Source: Canna indica
Taxonomy: Eukaryota; Streptophyta; Magnoliopsida; Zingiberales; Cannaceae
Length of the DNA: 64,000 nucleotides
Assembly (NCBI GenBank): GCA_034359265.1
Contig: CP136891.1
Coordinates: forward strand, 85,950,001 to 86,014,000
Direction of reading: 5' to 3'
The notes below the pieces were generated by a model, which was given only the letters and a program-made list of their open reading frames with translations, was not told where the DNA came from and made no database searches. The position numbers and the translations under genes are program-made. Within the stretch, counting starts at the first letter, position 1; every line of letters begins with the position of its first letter. Positions 1-11,918 of the stretch are shown here, piece by piece.

Positions 1-1
1 T

Positions 2-124
2 GAATTTGCAATATTTGCAATATTTAGTACCTTCTATATTGCAACTTTATCTTTTGGAATGGATGTACAGTTAATATTCAAGAAAGAAGGTCAGCCAATT
101 GAAAAGATTGAATGGCAGGAAGAC
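2..124 (+). CDS. Internal exon of an unknown gene, cut by the window edge
   Basis: An open stretch of about 41 codons runs from the window edge to a strong donor (GAC|GTGAGT at 124/125). The first half is hydrophobic (EFAIFAIFSTFYIATLSFGM) and could be a membrane segment. The second half is charged (KKEGQPIEKIEWQED). A membrane-like segment followed by a soluble charged segment with codon-like composition and a good splice donor suggests a real exon. I do not recognise the family. A weaker donor (GTAGTT, after position 131) would put it in phase with the candidate exon at 1395-1516. Open reading by chance over 120 bases is possible, so confidence is moderate. Confidence 0.45.
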
Positions 125-1394
125 GTGAGTAGTTGTTTTAACATATTAGGGATCAAATAACACCAAATTGTCATTGGGCAATGCCAGGAGGCAAATATAG
201 ATTATGGACTTAAGATGCTGATTTTCCTCAATAGAAACATAAATAATTAAGTGTCACTAGAATTTATGACACACCATCTTCAGCATTGTGATCTAGCTGC
301 CTTGTGATCATGTTCAACCTCTTCAAGGAATATAACTATTTTAGAGGTCAATCTTTAAATTCAATTAATTAGCCGTGTACTGTTTAATGCAATTTGCTCA
401 TTTCAGCATTATTTTTTCAAGGGATCTCCTACTACCTGAGAATATTGAATGAAGATATTGAAACAATGTATTAAGTTCTCTTATACCATAGCAGATGGAA
501 TATCGTAGTTGTTCGTAAATGAAGAAAATAAGAGATTGCTGACATGAAAAGTAAAATAGTGGAGACTAATATGTGCAAATAAATACTGAAGAAGAATTTA
601 TGTGAACATTCAACTCCCAAAACAGGATGTGAATTTAATCTAAACTATAAATCTATAATAAATAGAAGATTGCAAGATAACCTAAGTACCTATAATTCAA
701 AATAACTGTGGATCCAGAAACACAGATGGAAATGATTTATCTGAATGAAAGACTTTTTTATTGAATATAATATTATCTTGTCATCAACTTCTAGTATGTT
801 GAATTTTCATTGTGGCACCAATCATGCTTGGCAAGAATGTTAAAATTGCTCCATAATCCATGAATTTTCAATTTTCTCATTGAGACAAATGATCTTTGGC
901 CTAGTTACATCATATGGTACATTGGTACCTTTGGCTTTGAGAAGTACTTTTTAGAATTTCCAGATGCTTACCTTGATGTGTTTTGAAATTCTGGATGCAA
1001 TATTCCAATAGTTACAGCCCATAATATCTATTTTCTTCTTATGACATTGTAAACTCTAAGTTGTTTTCTTGAAATATGTTGTATATTTCTGAAATAAATA
1101 ATGCATTATTTTTTTCTCAAGAAAGTTCCCTAGCAAGCCACTATATGTATATCAACGTAATTTAAGTTGGCAAGATTTCAGTTGTATAAGTAGTACTTCA
1201 GTTTTTGATCACCAAAGCAGTACAAGTAGAAACATAAATTACATACAATGGGCAGGTATAATGATGGTTCTCAATTCCTGCCCAAAAGAACCACTGCTGT
1301 GGAATTCTTTGCTCTAAATTGTTGTTTCTTTGATGATCTGTTTTCCTTTGTTAAGAATATAAAAATATAGATTGTTCTTTTTTAATAGCTTAAG
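125..1394 (+). other. Probable intron, no gene seen
   Basis: AT-rich sequence without a convincing open frame on either strand. It lies between two candidate exons and ends in a pyrimidine-rich stretch followed by AAG at 1392-1394. Nothing else is recognisable. Confidence 0.35.
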
Positions 1395-1516
1395 TTTTTG
1401 GGAATGTTGGTCATCCAATCAAATTTAACACCCTTGAACAATACTTAGATAAGATGGAGCAACTTCTGTTAGGGTGCTCATACATTATTGCAACTGTTGC
1501 ACAGAATTCTTTATAG
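1395..1516 (+). CDS. Candidate terminal exon of the same unknown gene
   Basis: After an acceptor-like TTTTTTAATAGCTTAAG, one frame reads FGNVGHPIKFNTLEQYLDK, then MEQLLLGCSYIIATVAQNSL and a TAG at 1514-1516. The composition looks like protein (LEQYLDKMEQLLL could be a short amphipathic helix). If it joins the exon at 2-124, the phase requires the weaker GTAGTT donor rather than GTGAGT, so an intermediate exon or a wrong call is possible. Function unknown. Confidence 0.3.
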
Positions 1517-2735
1517 TTTCTGTATGCTCGAGGCATGAATTTCTAGTTCATGGATTTCATGTTTTGCTCTTAGGAGCCTTGTATGCGCACCTATTGTTAT
1601 TTTTTCCGCTATCGTCATGTGGGCATACTAAGAAGCGGGTGATTTCCACCATTCTATTCGAGAGTGACAGAGTGGCGCTTAAACATATCACGTCTAAGTT
1701 GTAAAAGGTAGTGTTTGTCTGGTTGTTTTCCTCTCTATGTGCTTTTAAGTGTTTGCGATATGAGTTTGTTTACCGAGACAACCATTTTATTTGTTATGTT
1801 TTTTTGCCATTTCATGAAATGTTGGTCGATCTATTTACTGCCAAATATTATGCAAACTTCTTTAACGAGCTAGTTGGTGTTTTCACCTCTCTTACATTCC
1901 CTATGACTGTAATACAAAATTTATTTATTGTAGATCTCGATATGCTCATTATGTTCTTCTGGTATACCACTTGACATGCTGATTTTGTATACCTCTTTTG
2001 TCTTCAACCTCTTGAATATGTCATTTCTTTTGAGCAATACTATTAAAGCTAGTATTTTCTGCATAAATTTACATTATATTTATCTCAGACAAATTCCTAA
2101 ACAAAAATGCTTGTGGTATGCAGATAGTGTAAATAGCTCGACCAGGATTCATGTTGTCATCAATTCTCTGGGGTTTTGTTTTCCATTCATATGGACTTCA
2201 TCTTATTTGTCTTCCTTCAGGTATAGTCTTTACCATGCAATAACATGCTCTTTTTCAGTGCCAATTCATGCATCTTTGATCATTTATTTTGGTTGCATTT
2301 TAATAAATGACAATAGTTAGAGTATAACTACTATGGAATCAGTATAATTACTATGGAATAGGGCTCCATACATAATTTTATAGAGTCCGATCTCGATGCT
2401 TGACATGTATCTTTGAAAACCTTAAAACATGATGAATCACATGATGAATCAAATTTTTGATTCACCATTAAAGACCAAATGCTCACTTTTTCATAAAATA
2501 AATTCACTACCAACTACTTTAGGTTCAGTCTTGATAATAAAAAGTCCACTCTAAGTAATCAACGCTTAACACATATAATCCTATGAACCTTCTATGCAAC
2601 TTTTGTTTCAAGATAAATCAGATTTTTTCTTCACTCTTTTACAATATAGGTATACTCGTGGACACATTAGGTTCACTTCTACTAATAAAAAATTTACTTG
2701 GAATAAAGATTTACATTAGATTTACTCCCAATTGC
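1517..2735. other. Intergenic, no gene seen
   Basis: T-rich on the + strand, with several short open frames whose translations are rich in F, L, C and H and look like chance reading of AT-rich DNA. No family signature on either strand. Confidence 0.5.
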
Positions 2736-2946
2736 ATTTTTTTTTTGAAGAAAAGAGATCTGCAATCTATTCAAGAGTATTGAAGAGAAACAGAGTAGGG
2801 GGGGAGAGAGAAAACAGAATTCAAAAAACCAAAAAGCAAAAGGAAACTAGGAGCTTCAACAGGAAGCCGCCCTAGGAACCTCGATCAGGAAGACAAGAGA
2901 TCAGAAGGCCAAGGAAGTTCTCCGCAGCGATCGCAAGGCACAAGGT
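2736..2946 (-). mobile_element. LINE 3'-end fragment
   Basis: Read on the minus strand, this ends in a short run resembling the 3' ends of the other LINEs here: a TTGAATAGATTGCAGATCTC segment, then TTC and a poly(A), seen as T10 at 2737-2746 on the + strand. The same order occurs at 8868-8930. Only about 0.2 kb is left and no protein part remains. No clear target duplication was found. Confidence 0.45.
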
Positions 2947-3389
2947 AAGTTCATTATTTCACAACACAATTTAGTTTAGTTTCAATAAAGAAAGATTCAC
3001 TCTTAATAATAGTTAGTTGCTTCTATTAAACAAGGACGATCCCATTAGTTAAAAATTTATTTTATTTGTGCAGTTTTTGTTAGTTAGTTTATGTTTCTGG
3101 ACCCACTTGTTAGAATTAGATAGGGCACATTTGGTATAACTGTGCACAATATTAGGGCTAATAGATGCATACTTATTGCAATCAAGTAAGGACATAGTAA
3201 AATATCATTATTTTGCAAGAAGAAAAATACACTTGTTGATCTTCATGAGATATTATAGGAGTGTAGAAGTTAATTTTTTGGTCTATAACGTGGCATACCT
3301 CCATACACAAAATAAGAGTCAAGTTATGACCGAATATACCGCCATTTTCTTTCATTTTATTTTTTATTTAATGCAGAGTGAAATGATTT

Positions 3390-4390
3390 TTACTCTTTCT
3401 TTTTGTTGTAAAGAATCATGTATTCCATTCAAAGAGAAATGAAGGTTACATGCATGAGTAGGAAGTAGGGAAAAAAAGATTGTAAAAAGATTGTAAAAAG
3501 CCTTAAAGAGGCCTCAAACATCATATAACAACAGATAGAAATAAAGCTAATCTGAAAGACAATGGTTGAAGTAGGAAGTTGCAGAGGTAGCTGTCGAGAT
3601 AGCTGTGGAATTTGATCCTTGGAATGCCTTACAATTTCTTGCATGCCACACAAACCAGTTCCAAACCAATAGTAACTAGGCCTGTTCCTTTCCAACTTTC
3701 CAACTTACTTGACTGAAATCCTCCCAAGGTTGAGATTGGAGAGGGAAAAAACTTTGTTCTAAGAGCGAAAGAAATAGCCTCCAACCCTCCACCGCAAAGG
3801 TACAATGGCGAAACAAATGTTCATGGTTTTCCTTGTCATTTCCACATAGTAAACAAGAGTCATTCGTGGCAAAGCCCCAACAAACAATTATGTCCTTAGT
3901 GAGTAATCAGTGTCTAACCTAAAGCCAACCAAAAATAGAAGTTTCGGTTGCCATAAAAAGCGATAGTAACGGTTTGTAACTCCTCTAAAGATAAGCATCC
4001 CATAAAGACTACGAGCGGAGAAGAGACCATTGCTACTCCACTTCCATGAGAACATGTCCTCTCCAGACGAGTTCTCCACTTCTTGTAGGTCTTGGGCTAA
4101 CTCATGTAAGCTGCTCTCGTCAACGAAGTTGGAGAAAGTAATATTCCAATTTGCAAACCTTCTCGTAGTATCCACGTACCGGGCGTCATAGATGGTGATG
4201 TTTGGATGTTCTGCACATTGAAAAAGAAATGGGTATTTATTTGCTAGTGATTTCCCATTCAACCACCAATTCGACCATAGTTTGATTCTATCTCCTCGCC
4301 CGATGCGGACATTGATACTCTTGTTCTCTTCTTTGGCAAAATATTGTTTATCTCTTCTTTCAATCTTTCCTATACATTCTATCCACGATT
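3390..4390 (-). mobile_element. Decayed, 5'-truncated L1-type LINE fragment
   Basis: The minus strand at 3888-4310 reads as the linker between reverse transcriptase and the C-terminal zf-RVT region of plant LINE ORF2: INVRIGRGDRIKLWSNWWLN, then NITIYDARYVD, then a W..SSNGLFSARSLYGML block. In a shifted frame below 3890 it continues with CLLCGNDKENHEHLFRHC, the zf-RVT Cys/His cluster. At least one frameshift and a stop separate the two parts. A tail resembling the other LINE 3' ends lies near 3395-3450. Non-functional. Confidence 0.75.
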
Positions 4391-6563
4391 TGGGTAATGA
4401 GCCTTTTCATGAGTCTGGGCCTGCAACGTTTTCCATTGGGCCGTTTATGAAAAAGTACTGTCAATGATGGCAAAGCAGAAACTAACTTATCCATTTGACG
4501 GCCCACGACTCCATCTAGTGGAGCCCTCTGATTCCTATTCCTTATTAGTGGAGATGGCACTTGTCCGAAACTAAGCCACGTTGCAAAAGAGCCAATTCGC
4601 GTTATGCTTCCTCTCAGGTATAAATGTCTCCTCTTCATCATTATTGAACTGCATTTTACTGTTCGCAATGGCTCTTGCCGTCATCGAATCTTGCACGCCA
4701 GAATTCATCCTTCACCAAAGACTGGCACTTGGCACTCGGCAGCGCTGCCGGTAGCCTAATCTGTCACAATACATCAAATGTTCCTCTAGTGCCTTCTTTA
4801 CAATTATTTTTTCCCCCATTTATGATTGCTTTTCACTGTTCTCGTCAATCCGTGCCACCATCTCTTTTATTTGCCTTTTCACTATTCTCGTCAATCCGTG
4901 CCATCATCTCTTTCATTCCTTTGACACGTCTCCGGTGCTACGAAGGACGCGTGTGAGGGACACTCACCCCGGCCCAGGTTTCGCACTGAAACCTCATTCA
5001 ATGAACTTGAGGCTTTGCGGCATTGTGACAACTCTCAGTCAGCAGCTGAGTATAACTCGGGATTTGATACGCGGGTCAATTAAGAATATATATAGAAAAG
5101 ATATGTGTGGGGATAACTGACCTCGTCGACTCTTTTAGTTTTACGTACTCTATGACGGCATCAATGTCCCTCCAGTTTCCCATATTTATTCTTTCTTGAA
5201 AGTTAAGTCGGGTCCTCCAGTTTGCCATATTATTATTTTTCTTAGTCTCCACATGAAAGTTCTGCTAATTGTTTGTTATTGTTTTGTTTTCAACGTGTTA
5301 CTATCTTTGACTAGTTCGACCAATAGCCGATAATCTTATAGTGGTATGGTCCTCGGTTTCCATTGATGTCTGACTTGATTATGAAATTAATTGTGCTAAT
5401 CACCATTCTTGTTCTTTTCGTTTGTCAACTCCCTTCCATCCTTTTGTATCTTTTGACCTTTTTATTTTTATTTTTAGATGTAGGTATTTTAACGGCTTGA
5501 TGTGACTGGATGTCTGTGCCTAATTCTATGTATAATGATGTGACTTTCTTTGTCCCAAGTGTACGTATAAGTGGTAGTCGTCAATTCCTAGTTTTCCACT
5601 AAAATGTGTTGATGGTGATGAACTGAAATTTGCAGTATTAGGCTGTATCGTCACTGGTTCTTGGACATCTTAGAAATTAACCCAAGATAAATAGTCATGG
5701 AAAGAAGAAAGTATATGATCATTAATTTGTCGCTCATGATGCTTCTGCCTATGAATCCACTCGTACAAAGATTCATCGGAGAAGTGCATGCTAATTAGAG
5801 ACCAAAATATTCTACCATTTGACTCCTAAACCTCTTCTCATATCACATTTATTAATAGAAGTCTATTGTCCATTGACGCCGCCCACTTTCGGGGCGGTTC
5901 AGATTAGGGAATTGTTTTTACTATGGTGCCGCTTATCTTCGTAGGGATTAGGAACGCTAACATTGTTTTGGCCTCTATTATGGAGGGCAGCTTTATCAAC
6001 CAATAGAAGAAGTTGGCAGAATGAGTGGCCACTTCGTTCTCCCCCTCTATAACTTCATCCCGAATGACGCAAAAGCAATTTTGCTTATTTTTTAAGGGAC
6101 GGCGGTGTGTTTGTGTGACATGGAGACTAGTGGGAGATAATTAAAGCTTTTGACTGTCGCACCCTGCAGCTGTAGCTGCAGCAGGTTTTAACACATTATA
6201 AATTTGACATCATTCCTTTCGTCACAGCTCTCTGGTCAAAAAAGAAGCAGATACTTTTTTTATCAATTTCTCTCTGCCGATCATTGAAAGCACTTCCATT
6301 GCTAGCTAATTGTCCCTCAAGCTTTATAGACATTCAAAGGATTCTGAAACTGTTTGGCAACTGATATGCTATTCATACTATCCTGGGAAATGACTGTGTA
6401 AAGTATAATTTATAAGCGGGTATATTTTGCGATCCTGGATTGAAGGAGTTGCAGCCTTTATTGTTAAACTTAAACTTGCCTCTTCGGGCAAGCAGACGTT
6501 GTTCCTCTGCGTAACTAAAAGGTCACCCTATCTTTATTCATCATTCTTTTTTCTTCTTCGGTT
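4391..6563. other. Intergenic, no gene seen
   Basis: Mixed-composition DNA without a long or family-like open frame. Short frames around 4400-5100 show no motif. A local self-complementary word (CTGCAGCTGTAGCTGCAG, about 6165-6182) is present but has no evident context. Confidence 0.45.
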
Positions 6564-6782
6564 ATGATACGTACCTCCGAACAGAATCCTCTGATGGAGG
6601 AAACCAAGAAGATCGAAGAGAGACTACGTTGACAGTGCAATCCTCCAGACCTTGTGTCAACAACTGAGGAACTTGATACTGATGAACCTCGGGATTTGAG
6701 GGAAATTAAATCAGGCGCATTTAAATATATACTTCATGACGACTCAGATGATGCATTGTTCGTCCTGCAAAATACTTCATGA
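6564..6782 (+). pseudogene. Short coding remnant with an in-frame TGA
   Basis: From ATG at 6564, one frame has protein-like composition on both sides of a TGA at 6630. It reads MIRTSEQNPLMEETKKIEER before the stop and DLVSTTEELDTDEPRDLREI, KSGAFKYILHDDSDDALF after it, ending at a TGA at 6780-6782. The acidic and charged pattern is unlike the surrounding DNA. The family is not recognised. It could be a broken gene piece or an exon with a misread stop. The 3' end overlaps a short tandem duplication (about 6729-6810). Confidence 0.35.
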
Positions 6783-6810
6783 CGACCTAGCTGATGCATT
6801 GTTTGCTTTC
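6729..6810 (+). repeat. Imperfect tandem duplication, about 43-bp unit
   Basis: ATACTTCATGACGACTCAG followed by ATGATGCATTGTT recurs immediately downstream as ATACTTCATGACGACCTAG followed by CTGATGCATTGTT. Two copies, with a few substitutions. Confidence 0.7.
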
Positions 6811-7159
6811 CCCTCTCCTTTCGTTGACGAGGCTGCAATAGAATAATGCAAATCTAATTATTAGTTCGTTGGAGTTGGACTCTCCTTTCACCTCTGCAAT
6901 ATTTTTTTCCTTCTTGCTGTCTTTCGGTTGTCTTTTTTTATTACCTGGTCTCAAGTATGGAACGCTCCAGTATATAAACAACATTTTAGTGTGACAGTTG
7001 GTTATCAGCTATACATCCACGCATCATCTGTTGCAGTAGTTAGCATCCGGCCGTGTCCCCAACTGAATAGTAAATTAGTCAAGTGTCGTTGGGATGTCAA
7101 AGATTTATCCATACTTCGGATCTTGTCCCCTGTCTTCCTCCCATCCATCTCTTCATGTA

Positions 7160-7206
7160 TAGTTTTTTAGCTAATATATATATATATATATAAGCTAAAA
7201 ATAGTT
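7160..7206. repeat. (TA)n microsatellite in a small palindrome
   Basis: TTTTTTAGCT, then a run of TA repeats, then AGCTAAAAA, so the TA tract sits in the loop of an inverted repeat. It could be a cruciform-prone site. No gene association is seen. Confidence 0.6.
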
Positions 7207-7251
7207 TAATTGTCAAAGAAGCATACGTTTTGAGTTATTTTAGTTCTTAGA

Positions 7252-7760
7252 TTGATTGAAGTGATATCCAATGTTAGGGAAATGCGGTGCAACACAACAG
7301 AAATAATGAACAATATTTCAAAACCAAAATGCACAAAAGCAACCACAATAGCGCACACTATTGTTAACATAGAAAACCCCCTCAAGGTGACGGTAAAAAC
7401 CACGAGATCTAGTCCAGATCAACAATCCACTATATTGATAAATGAGTGTACAAAGGAGTCTCTAGCATATCTAGAATCTCAAACAATCAACGCTCATCAT
7501 CAACAAAGTGGAAACAATGCAATAGCATACCATATAACCATCATCCAACAAGGAGATAACAAGGATCAAGGGTAGAAATCACCACGACACTTACTGTTTT
7601 TGAAATCGGACAAAGTTTTGATTCTCCAAACAAAATTTCCGCTGTTCAGATCAAAGAACAAGGAGTCCTGATTAAGCTCATCAAATTTCGTCCCGATCGG
7701 ACCACAGATGACTTTCCGATCATTGCGATGATAAAATTCGTCGCTGCAGAGAATTAGTTT
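7252..7760 (-). mobile_element. Possible degraded copia-type LTR remnant
   Basis: The reverse complement contains CTCGTGGTTTTTACCGTCAC followed by CTTGAGGGGGTTTTC, a pattern common near the 3' part of plant copia LTRs. The rest is not recognisable and no second LTR or coding part is present. Identification rests on this one motif. Confidence 0.3.
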
Positions 7761-8850
7761 CTAGATAGGATGATGTTTTCATATCACCAGGTTCGTGACC
7801 TGATGTTTGTTGAATTGGGAAAACATGCTTATAAAAGCTTCTTTCACTGAGGGTTATGCAACTCAAAAGTATTGGAACTTTAAGAAAACAAGCTAGTGCT
7901 CGTGCTGACTGCCGAGACAGGATTTAATTTAGTTGAGACGGTAGCATAAATTCATTTTCTTTGGGCGCGTGTTCCATACGTTAATTAACGCCTGAGTGTG
8001 TGGTCACACAAGCATCTGTTATATGTCTTTATGATTTGTTTATAGACAGGGGTGCGGTTTGTGTAAATCATGTTGTTAAAATACATTTCTTTACGGCTAT
8101 AAAGTCTGTTAAAATACATACACACTTCAAGTCTCCAACCTTGCTCTATTGAATTTGCACATTGATAGAAAAGTGGGTGACATGATAAGGTTGCCTTTTT
8201 AGGCATGTAGTTGATCATATAATTTCGTATTTATATTATCCTTGTAGTATATTTGACAACTTCACTTAAACAGTTGTATTAGACAAAAACTGACGGTTAA
8301 CTGCTACTGATAGTAGAAACGTTATCATGCTTGAGGATAAGAATGGGCAGCTGTCTGATACCAATTAGCACCAATTGGTTGATTCGTAGAAAGCTAGAAA
8401 TGTTAGTCCATATATGTAACCAAATGCGTTGGGGATATAAAGTGGTATCTAGAGCTGTGGTTTCCCTACAAAAATTGAAAACTTACTGAGAATCTGGACA
8501 TAATATGATCAGTCATAATGGCTCGGAGAAATGTTTGTAAAGCAAGTAACATTCTAATTGATTTAGGATTATTGGGTCAACTATTGATGTAGCTGATATC
8601 AACTATAGGATCAAGCCTCATTTCCTTCCTGTCTTATTTTTGCATCCCGTTCTTGGGATGGACATGCACTATTTAAAGCGATATAGGAGAAGACAAGGTC
8701 ATGCAAGTGGGAATGAAGTTTAGACACCTCCAATGATAGAGGAAGACGTGGATGAAAATGTGGCCTCGCAAAAATATTAAGTTTCATTTCTAAATTGTGG
8801 ACAGGTTTTAGGCTCTAACAATCAACAGCTCAGTTGTCCTCAAGTTTGCA
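7761..8850. other. Intergenic, possible retroelement debris
   Basis: No gene. Near 8450 the + strand has TGGTATCTAGAGC, one base longer than the initiator-Met primer-binding word TGGTATCAGAGC, so an old retroelement may have stood here. No recognisable gag or pol follows. Confidence 0.3.
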
Positions 8851-8867
8851 ATCATAATGTGGGATTT
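8851..8867. repeat. Target site duplication of LINE, left copy
   Basis: ATCATAATGTGGGATTT, identical to 10492-10508. The two copies bracket the LINE exactly. Confidence 0.9.
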
Positions 8868-10491
8868 TATTTTTTTTTGAAAGAGAATCTTGCATTCATT
8901 CAAAAGATTTGAAGGGAATACAAGTAAAGGGAGAGAAGAGAAAATAAAGCAGTAAAAATACATAGTGGAAGCACCTAACCTCGGACCGAGGCGATAGTAG
9001 AAAAAAAAAATATATTTACAGACAGGCTCACAAGCATATCTTTAAGAAGACAACAACCTTTGAGACCACACTAAACATCAAGCTACTTGATTGCTGGAAG
9101 CAGCGCAGATTACGCTCAAACCAGATAAACCAACACCAAACCAATTGCAGGCGGAAGCGGGCAAGGCTCGCACGCTTAGACACGGGATGGGATCCGGGGT
9201 TGGGCGACCAAGACAAGGAGAACCATGGATGGTGCAGATGAGCTAGGAACAGTCGCCAACCTTCGCGAGAGAAAGAACAGCGGCTGAACAAGTGAACATG
9301 AGATTCTGGTTGAGATCGACAGAGCTGGCAGAGGGGGTCCACGACCATACCCATACGAATGAGTCTATCTTTTGTAAGCAGCCGCTTTCTAGTTTTGAGA
9401 CAACCGAAAATGGAGATCTTAGGAGCAATGTTGGATTGCCATAGGAAGGGATAGAAGAAGTCCTTGACACCCCTAAAATTGAGCAGCCAATATAAGGATC
9501 TAGTGGAGAAGAAGCCATCCGTAGCCCATCTCCAGACCAAGGCATCATCACCCGAAGAGCTCTGGAGATGCTGAAGATCCATCAACATGCTGGATATACT
9601 CTCTGAAGCAATGAAGGAAGATAACTGGATGTCCCAACCTAGAAATGTACCAGAGGAATCCACAGAACGTGCTTCAAAAATGGTGATGTCTGGCATCATG
9701 GCAAGCTGAAAAATCTCCGGATATAGCTCCTCTAGAGTCCCTCTGCCCAGCCAGTTGTCCTTCCAGAGTCTGACGATCTTCCCCTCGCCAACCTGGAAGC
9801 GAATGCTGGAAATGAAGACATGTTGAAGCTTAGCAATGCTCCTCCAAATTGGGGACAAGGTAGTGAGCCTCCAGGCATCCGACCAAGAGCGGTCACCCAA
9901 TAAAGCCATCACAATCGGAGACCAGGGAAGCTTTTTCTTAATCGCAAGTCTCCAAAGCCAGGAACCGAGCCTAGCAAGATTATGAGCTTGAAGATCCAAG
10001 ATACCAAGACCCCCAGTCTCCTTAGAACACGTTAAATGGTCCCATCTAATCAAAGATAATGAAGACCCCCCAGATGAATCCAGACCGGACCAAAAGAACC
10101 TCCGCCGTCTCTTATCGATTTCGCGGATAACCCAAATCGGAGCCTTGAAAATCGAGAGCATGTAAGCTGACTGAGAAGATAAAGCACTATTGATGAGAGC
10201 TAGTCTGCCGGCCCTTGAAAGGAGCTTGCCTTGCCACCCATTGAGCTTGTTGTCAAATTTTGAGATGAGGCACCTCCAATCAGCTTTACAAGGAGGACCC
10301 CTTAATAGGGGAAGGCCAAGATATGAGGTGGGGAGAACACCCCCAAGACAGCCGAAGCACTCAGCAAGAGAGGAGACAACATCAGGATCCCCACCAAGGT
10401 GCATCAAGCGGGTCTTTTGGTAGTTCACCTTGAGGCCCGATGCTAACTCAAAGCAATGCAGGATGCGACGTAGGTTTTGAATGCTAGTGAT
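8868..10491 (-). mobile_element. 5'-truncated L1-type LINE, recent insertion
   Basis: A 1.6-kb insertion bounded by a perfect 17-bp direct repeat. Its 3' end has a T-rich stretch on the + strand (8868-8878), the complement of a poly(A) tail. The 5' end stops inside ORF2, as expected for abortive target-primed reverse transcription. The reading frame is open from the truncation point at 10491 to the stop near 9028, so little decay has occurred. The neighbours show the insertion split otherwise continuous intergenic DNA. Confidence 0.93.
9028..10491 (-). CDS. LINE ORF2 C-terminal part: RT end and zf-RVT domain
   Basis: About 487 codons, lacking the endonuclease and the RT catalytic core. The piece starts in the RT thumb region (FELASGLKVNYQKTRLMHLG), continues with GRLALINSALSSQSAYMLSI and RRRFFWSGLD, and the [20 protein letters not shown] block typical of plant LINE ORF2. 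It then has a linker (ITIFEARSVD) and the zf-RVT module near the end ([38 protein letters not shown]). There is no native start codon because the element is 5' truncated, so no product is expected. The uninterrupted frame is unusual among the LINE copies in this window. Confidence 0.9.
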   Translation of the reverse strand: MTSIQNLRRILHCFELASGLKVNYQKTRLMHLGGDPDVVSSLAECFGCLGGVLPTSYLGLPLLRGPPCKADWRCLISKFDNKLNGWQGKLLSRAGRLALINSALSSQSAYMLSIFKAPIWVIREIDKRRRRFFWSGLDSSGGSSLSLIRWDHLTCSKETGGLGILDLQAHNLARLGSWLWRLAIKKKLPWSPIVMALLGDRSWSDAWRLTTLSPIWRSIAKLQHVFISSIRFQVGEGKIVRLWKDNWLGRGTLEELYPEIFQLAMMPDITIFEARSVDSSGTFLGWDIQLSSFIASESISSMLMDLQHLQSSSGDDALVWRWATDGFFSTRSLYWLLNFRGVKDFFYPFLWQSNIAPKISIFGCLKTRKRLLTKDRLIRMGMVVDPLCQLCRSQPESHVHLFSRCSFSREGWRLFLAHLHHPWFSLSWSPNPGSHPVSKRASLARFRLQLVWCWFIWFERNLRCFQQSSSLMFSVVSKVVVFLKICL

Positions 10492-10508
10492 ATCATAATG
10501 TGGGATTT
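10492..10508. repeat. Target site duplication of LINE, right copy
   Basis: ATCATAATGTGGGATTT, identical to 8851-8867. Confidence 0.9.
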
Positions 10509-11918
10509 GATTTCCGGAGGAGAGTCAGGTTCTGAGGTTGGCAGTATTTGTCGAGATAGAAAGAAATACTACACAGCAATTCTCTGTTAGAGGAAGTTGA
10601 GCGTGTTTGCACCAGAGGCAGAGGTATGTTTGTCAAGGTGGGTACATAGACATTAATTTCTGGCGGTGGAAGTAGCTGTTGCTTGAAGACGTATAAAATG
10701 GATTCGTACAGTGACGACTACGATACGCCCTTAGATCGTAGCCAATCAGTTCACAGCTATAGGAGCTTTTATCTCGTTGCAATACTGTCCTGTTCATTGG
10801 CTTGCTTCTTTATATGTATGAGTAATTAATTACTTGACTATCAAATTTGTGTGAACGAGTCTCTTCTACGTTAAGGAAGATTACGCTGATTAGTACACTA
10901 TTGGAGATATATATATATCTAATAAATCACTGCTTCAGCGGTTGCAGATATATATATTGAAGTTAGCTTGAACACCTGGGAAACATTTGCCACCTCTTGC
11001 GGATGGAATCTCCTACTAATTGGGGATTGTATTATTTGTGCCAAAGTCATTGTAGCGTCCTCTCAGAAAAGGGCTGCTGTGCTGCTCCTCCATAGTGTTC
11101 TCTTTGGAAGGTTGTGGCGAAAAAGGAGGACCACCGCCGAGGGGACGTTTCAGGTGCGAGTCACAGACCACACACCGCATCGCAACGGGACGAGCGCACC
11201 ATTTGTCCCCGGCCGCGGCCCCAGACAAACACGTCGTTGCAGTGGAGGCAAAAGTTGTTTCCTATTCGCTTCCTCCATGTCTTTTTCCCTTTGTTTAAAC
11301 GTCAATTTCCATCCTCAAAACGGAATACCATTGCCCTTCTCCCACGTGCTCCCGCCCCACACCTTTCCCTCTGCCCAAGCTCTCTCGCTTCCCCTGAAAT
11401 CTGAGCTTTTTACTCTGCTTCATTTCTTCTGACCTCCAATCGTCCAATAAGAAGCTTAGTGTAGTGTTAACTATCAGGAAATGCACAGTGAAGAAGAAGA
11501 AGAAGAACAATATAATACGTATCATCACACTGAACAATATACAAAACCAGAAGCTAAAGCTCAGGGAGGGGCCCCTGCGCTTCACTGGACATATCGACAC
11601 ATGAACCCCCTCATGCACCAGAGCGCATCACAGTGGGAGGAATTATTACAGCAGCGCAGTATCACTATCTCTGTAGGTAAAGAAGAGAGAAAAAAAGGAA
11701 AGAATAACAGAAACCAGCTGAGCTCGGCATACCTACTACCTACATCCCCAAAAGCTACGAGCTTGGTTTCTCCCCTGTACTCTCTCACGGTCCTAACTAC
11801 CACTAACTGTAAAAGTAACAGAAGAAGAGGGATGAGACTCCGGGGTGCTCTGCAGGCATCCCTCTGGTAATCTCTCCCTCTCACCACCACCACCACCACC
11901 AGCAGCAGCTGAGAATTG
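10509..11918. other. Intergenic and NCED 3' flank
   Basis: No gene is supported. The first half is AT-rich. About 11090-11240 is GC-rich with CCGCGG-type words. 11460-11918 lies downstream of the NCED stop on the minus strand and probably carries its 3' UTR. A CAC trinucleotide run sits at 11882-11898. Open frames here run on both strands at once and show no motif. Confidence 0.5.

Noticed and set aside
11016..11900. Several open frames downstream of NCED
   Set aside because: They overlap on both strands, lack motifs and have repeat-derived His, Glu or Val runs.
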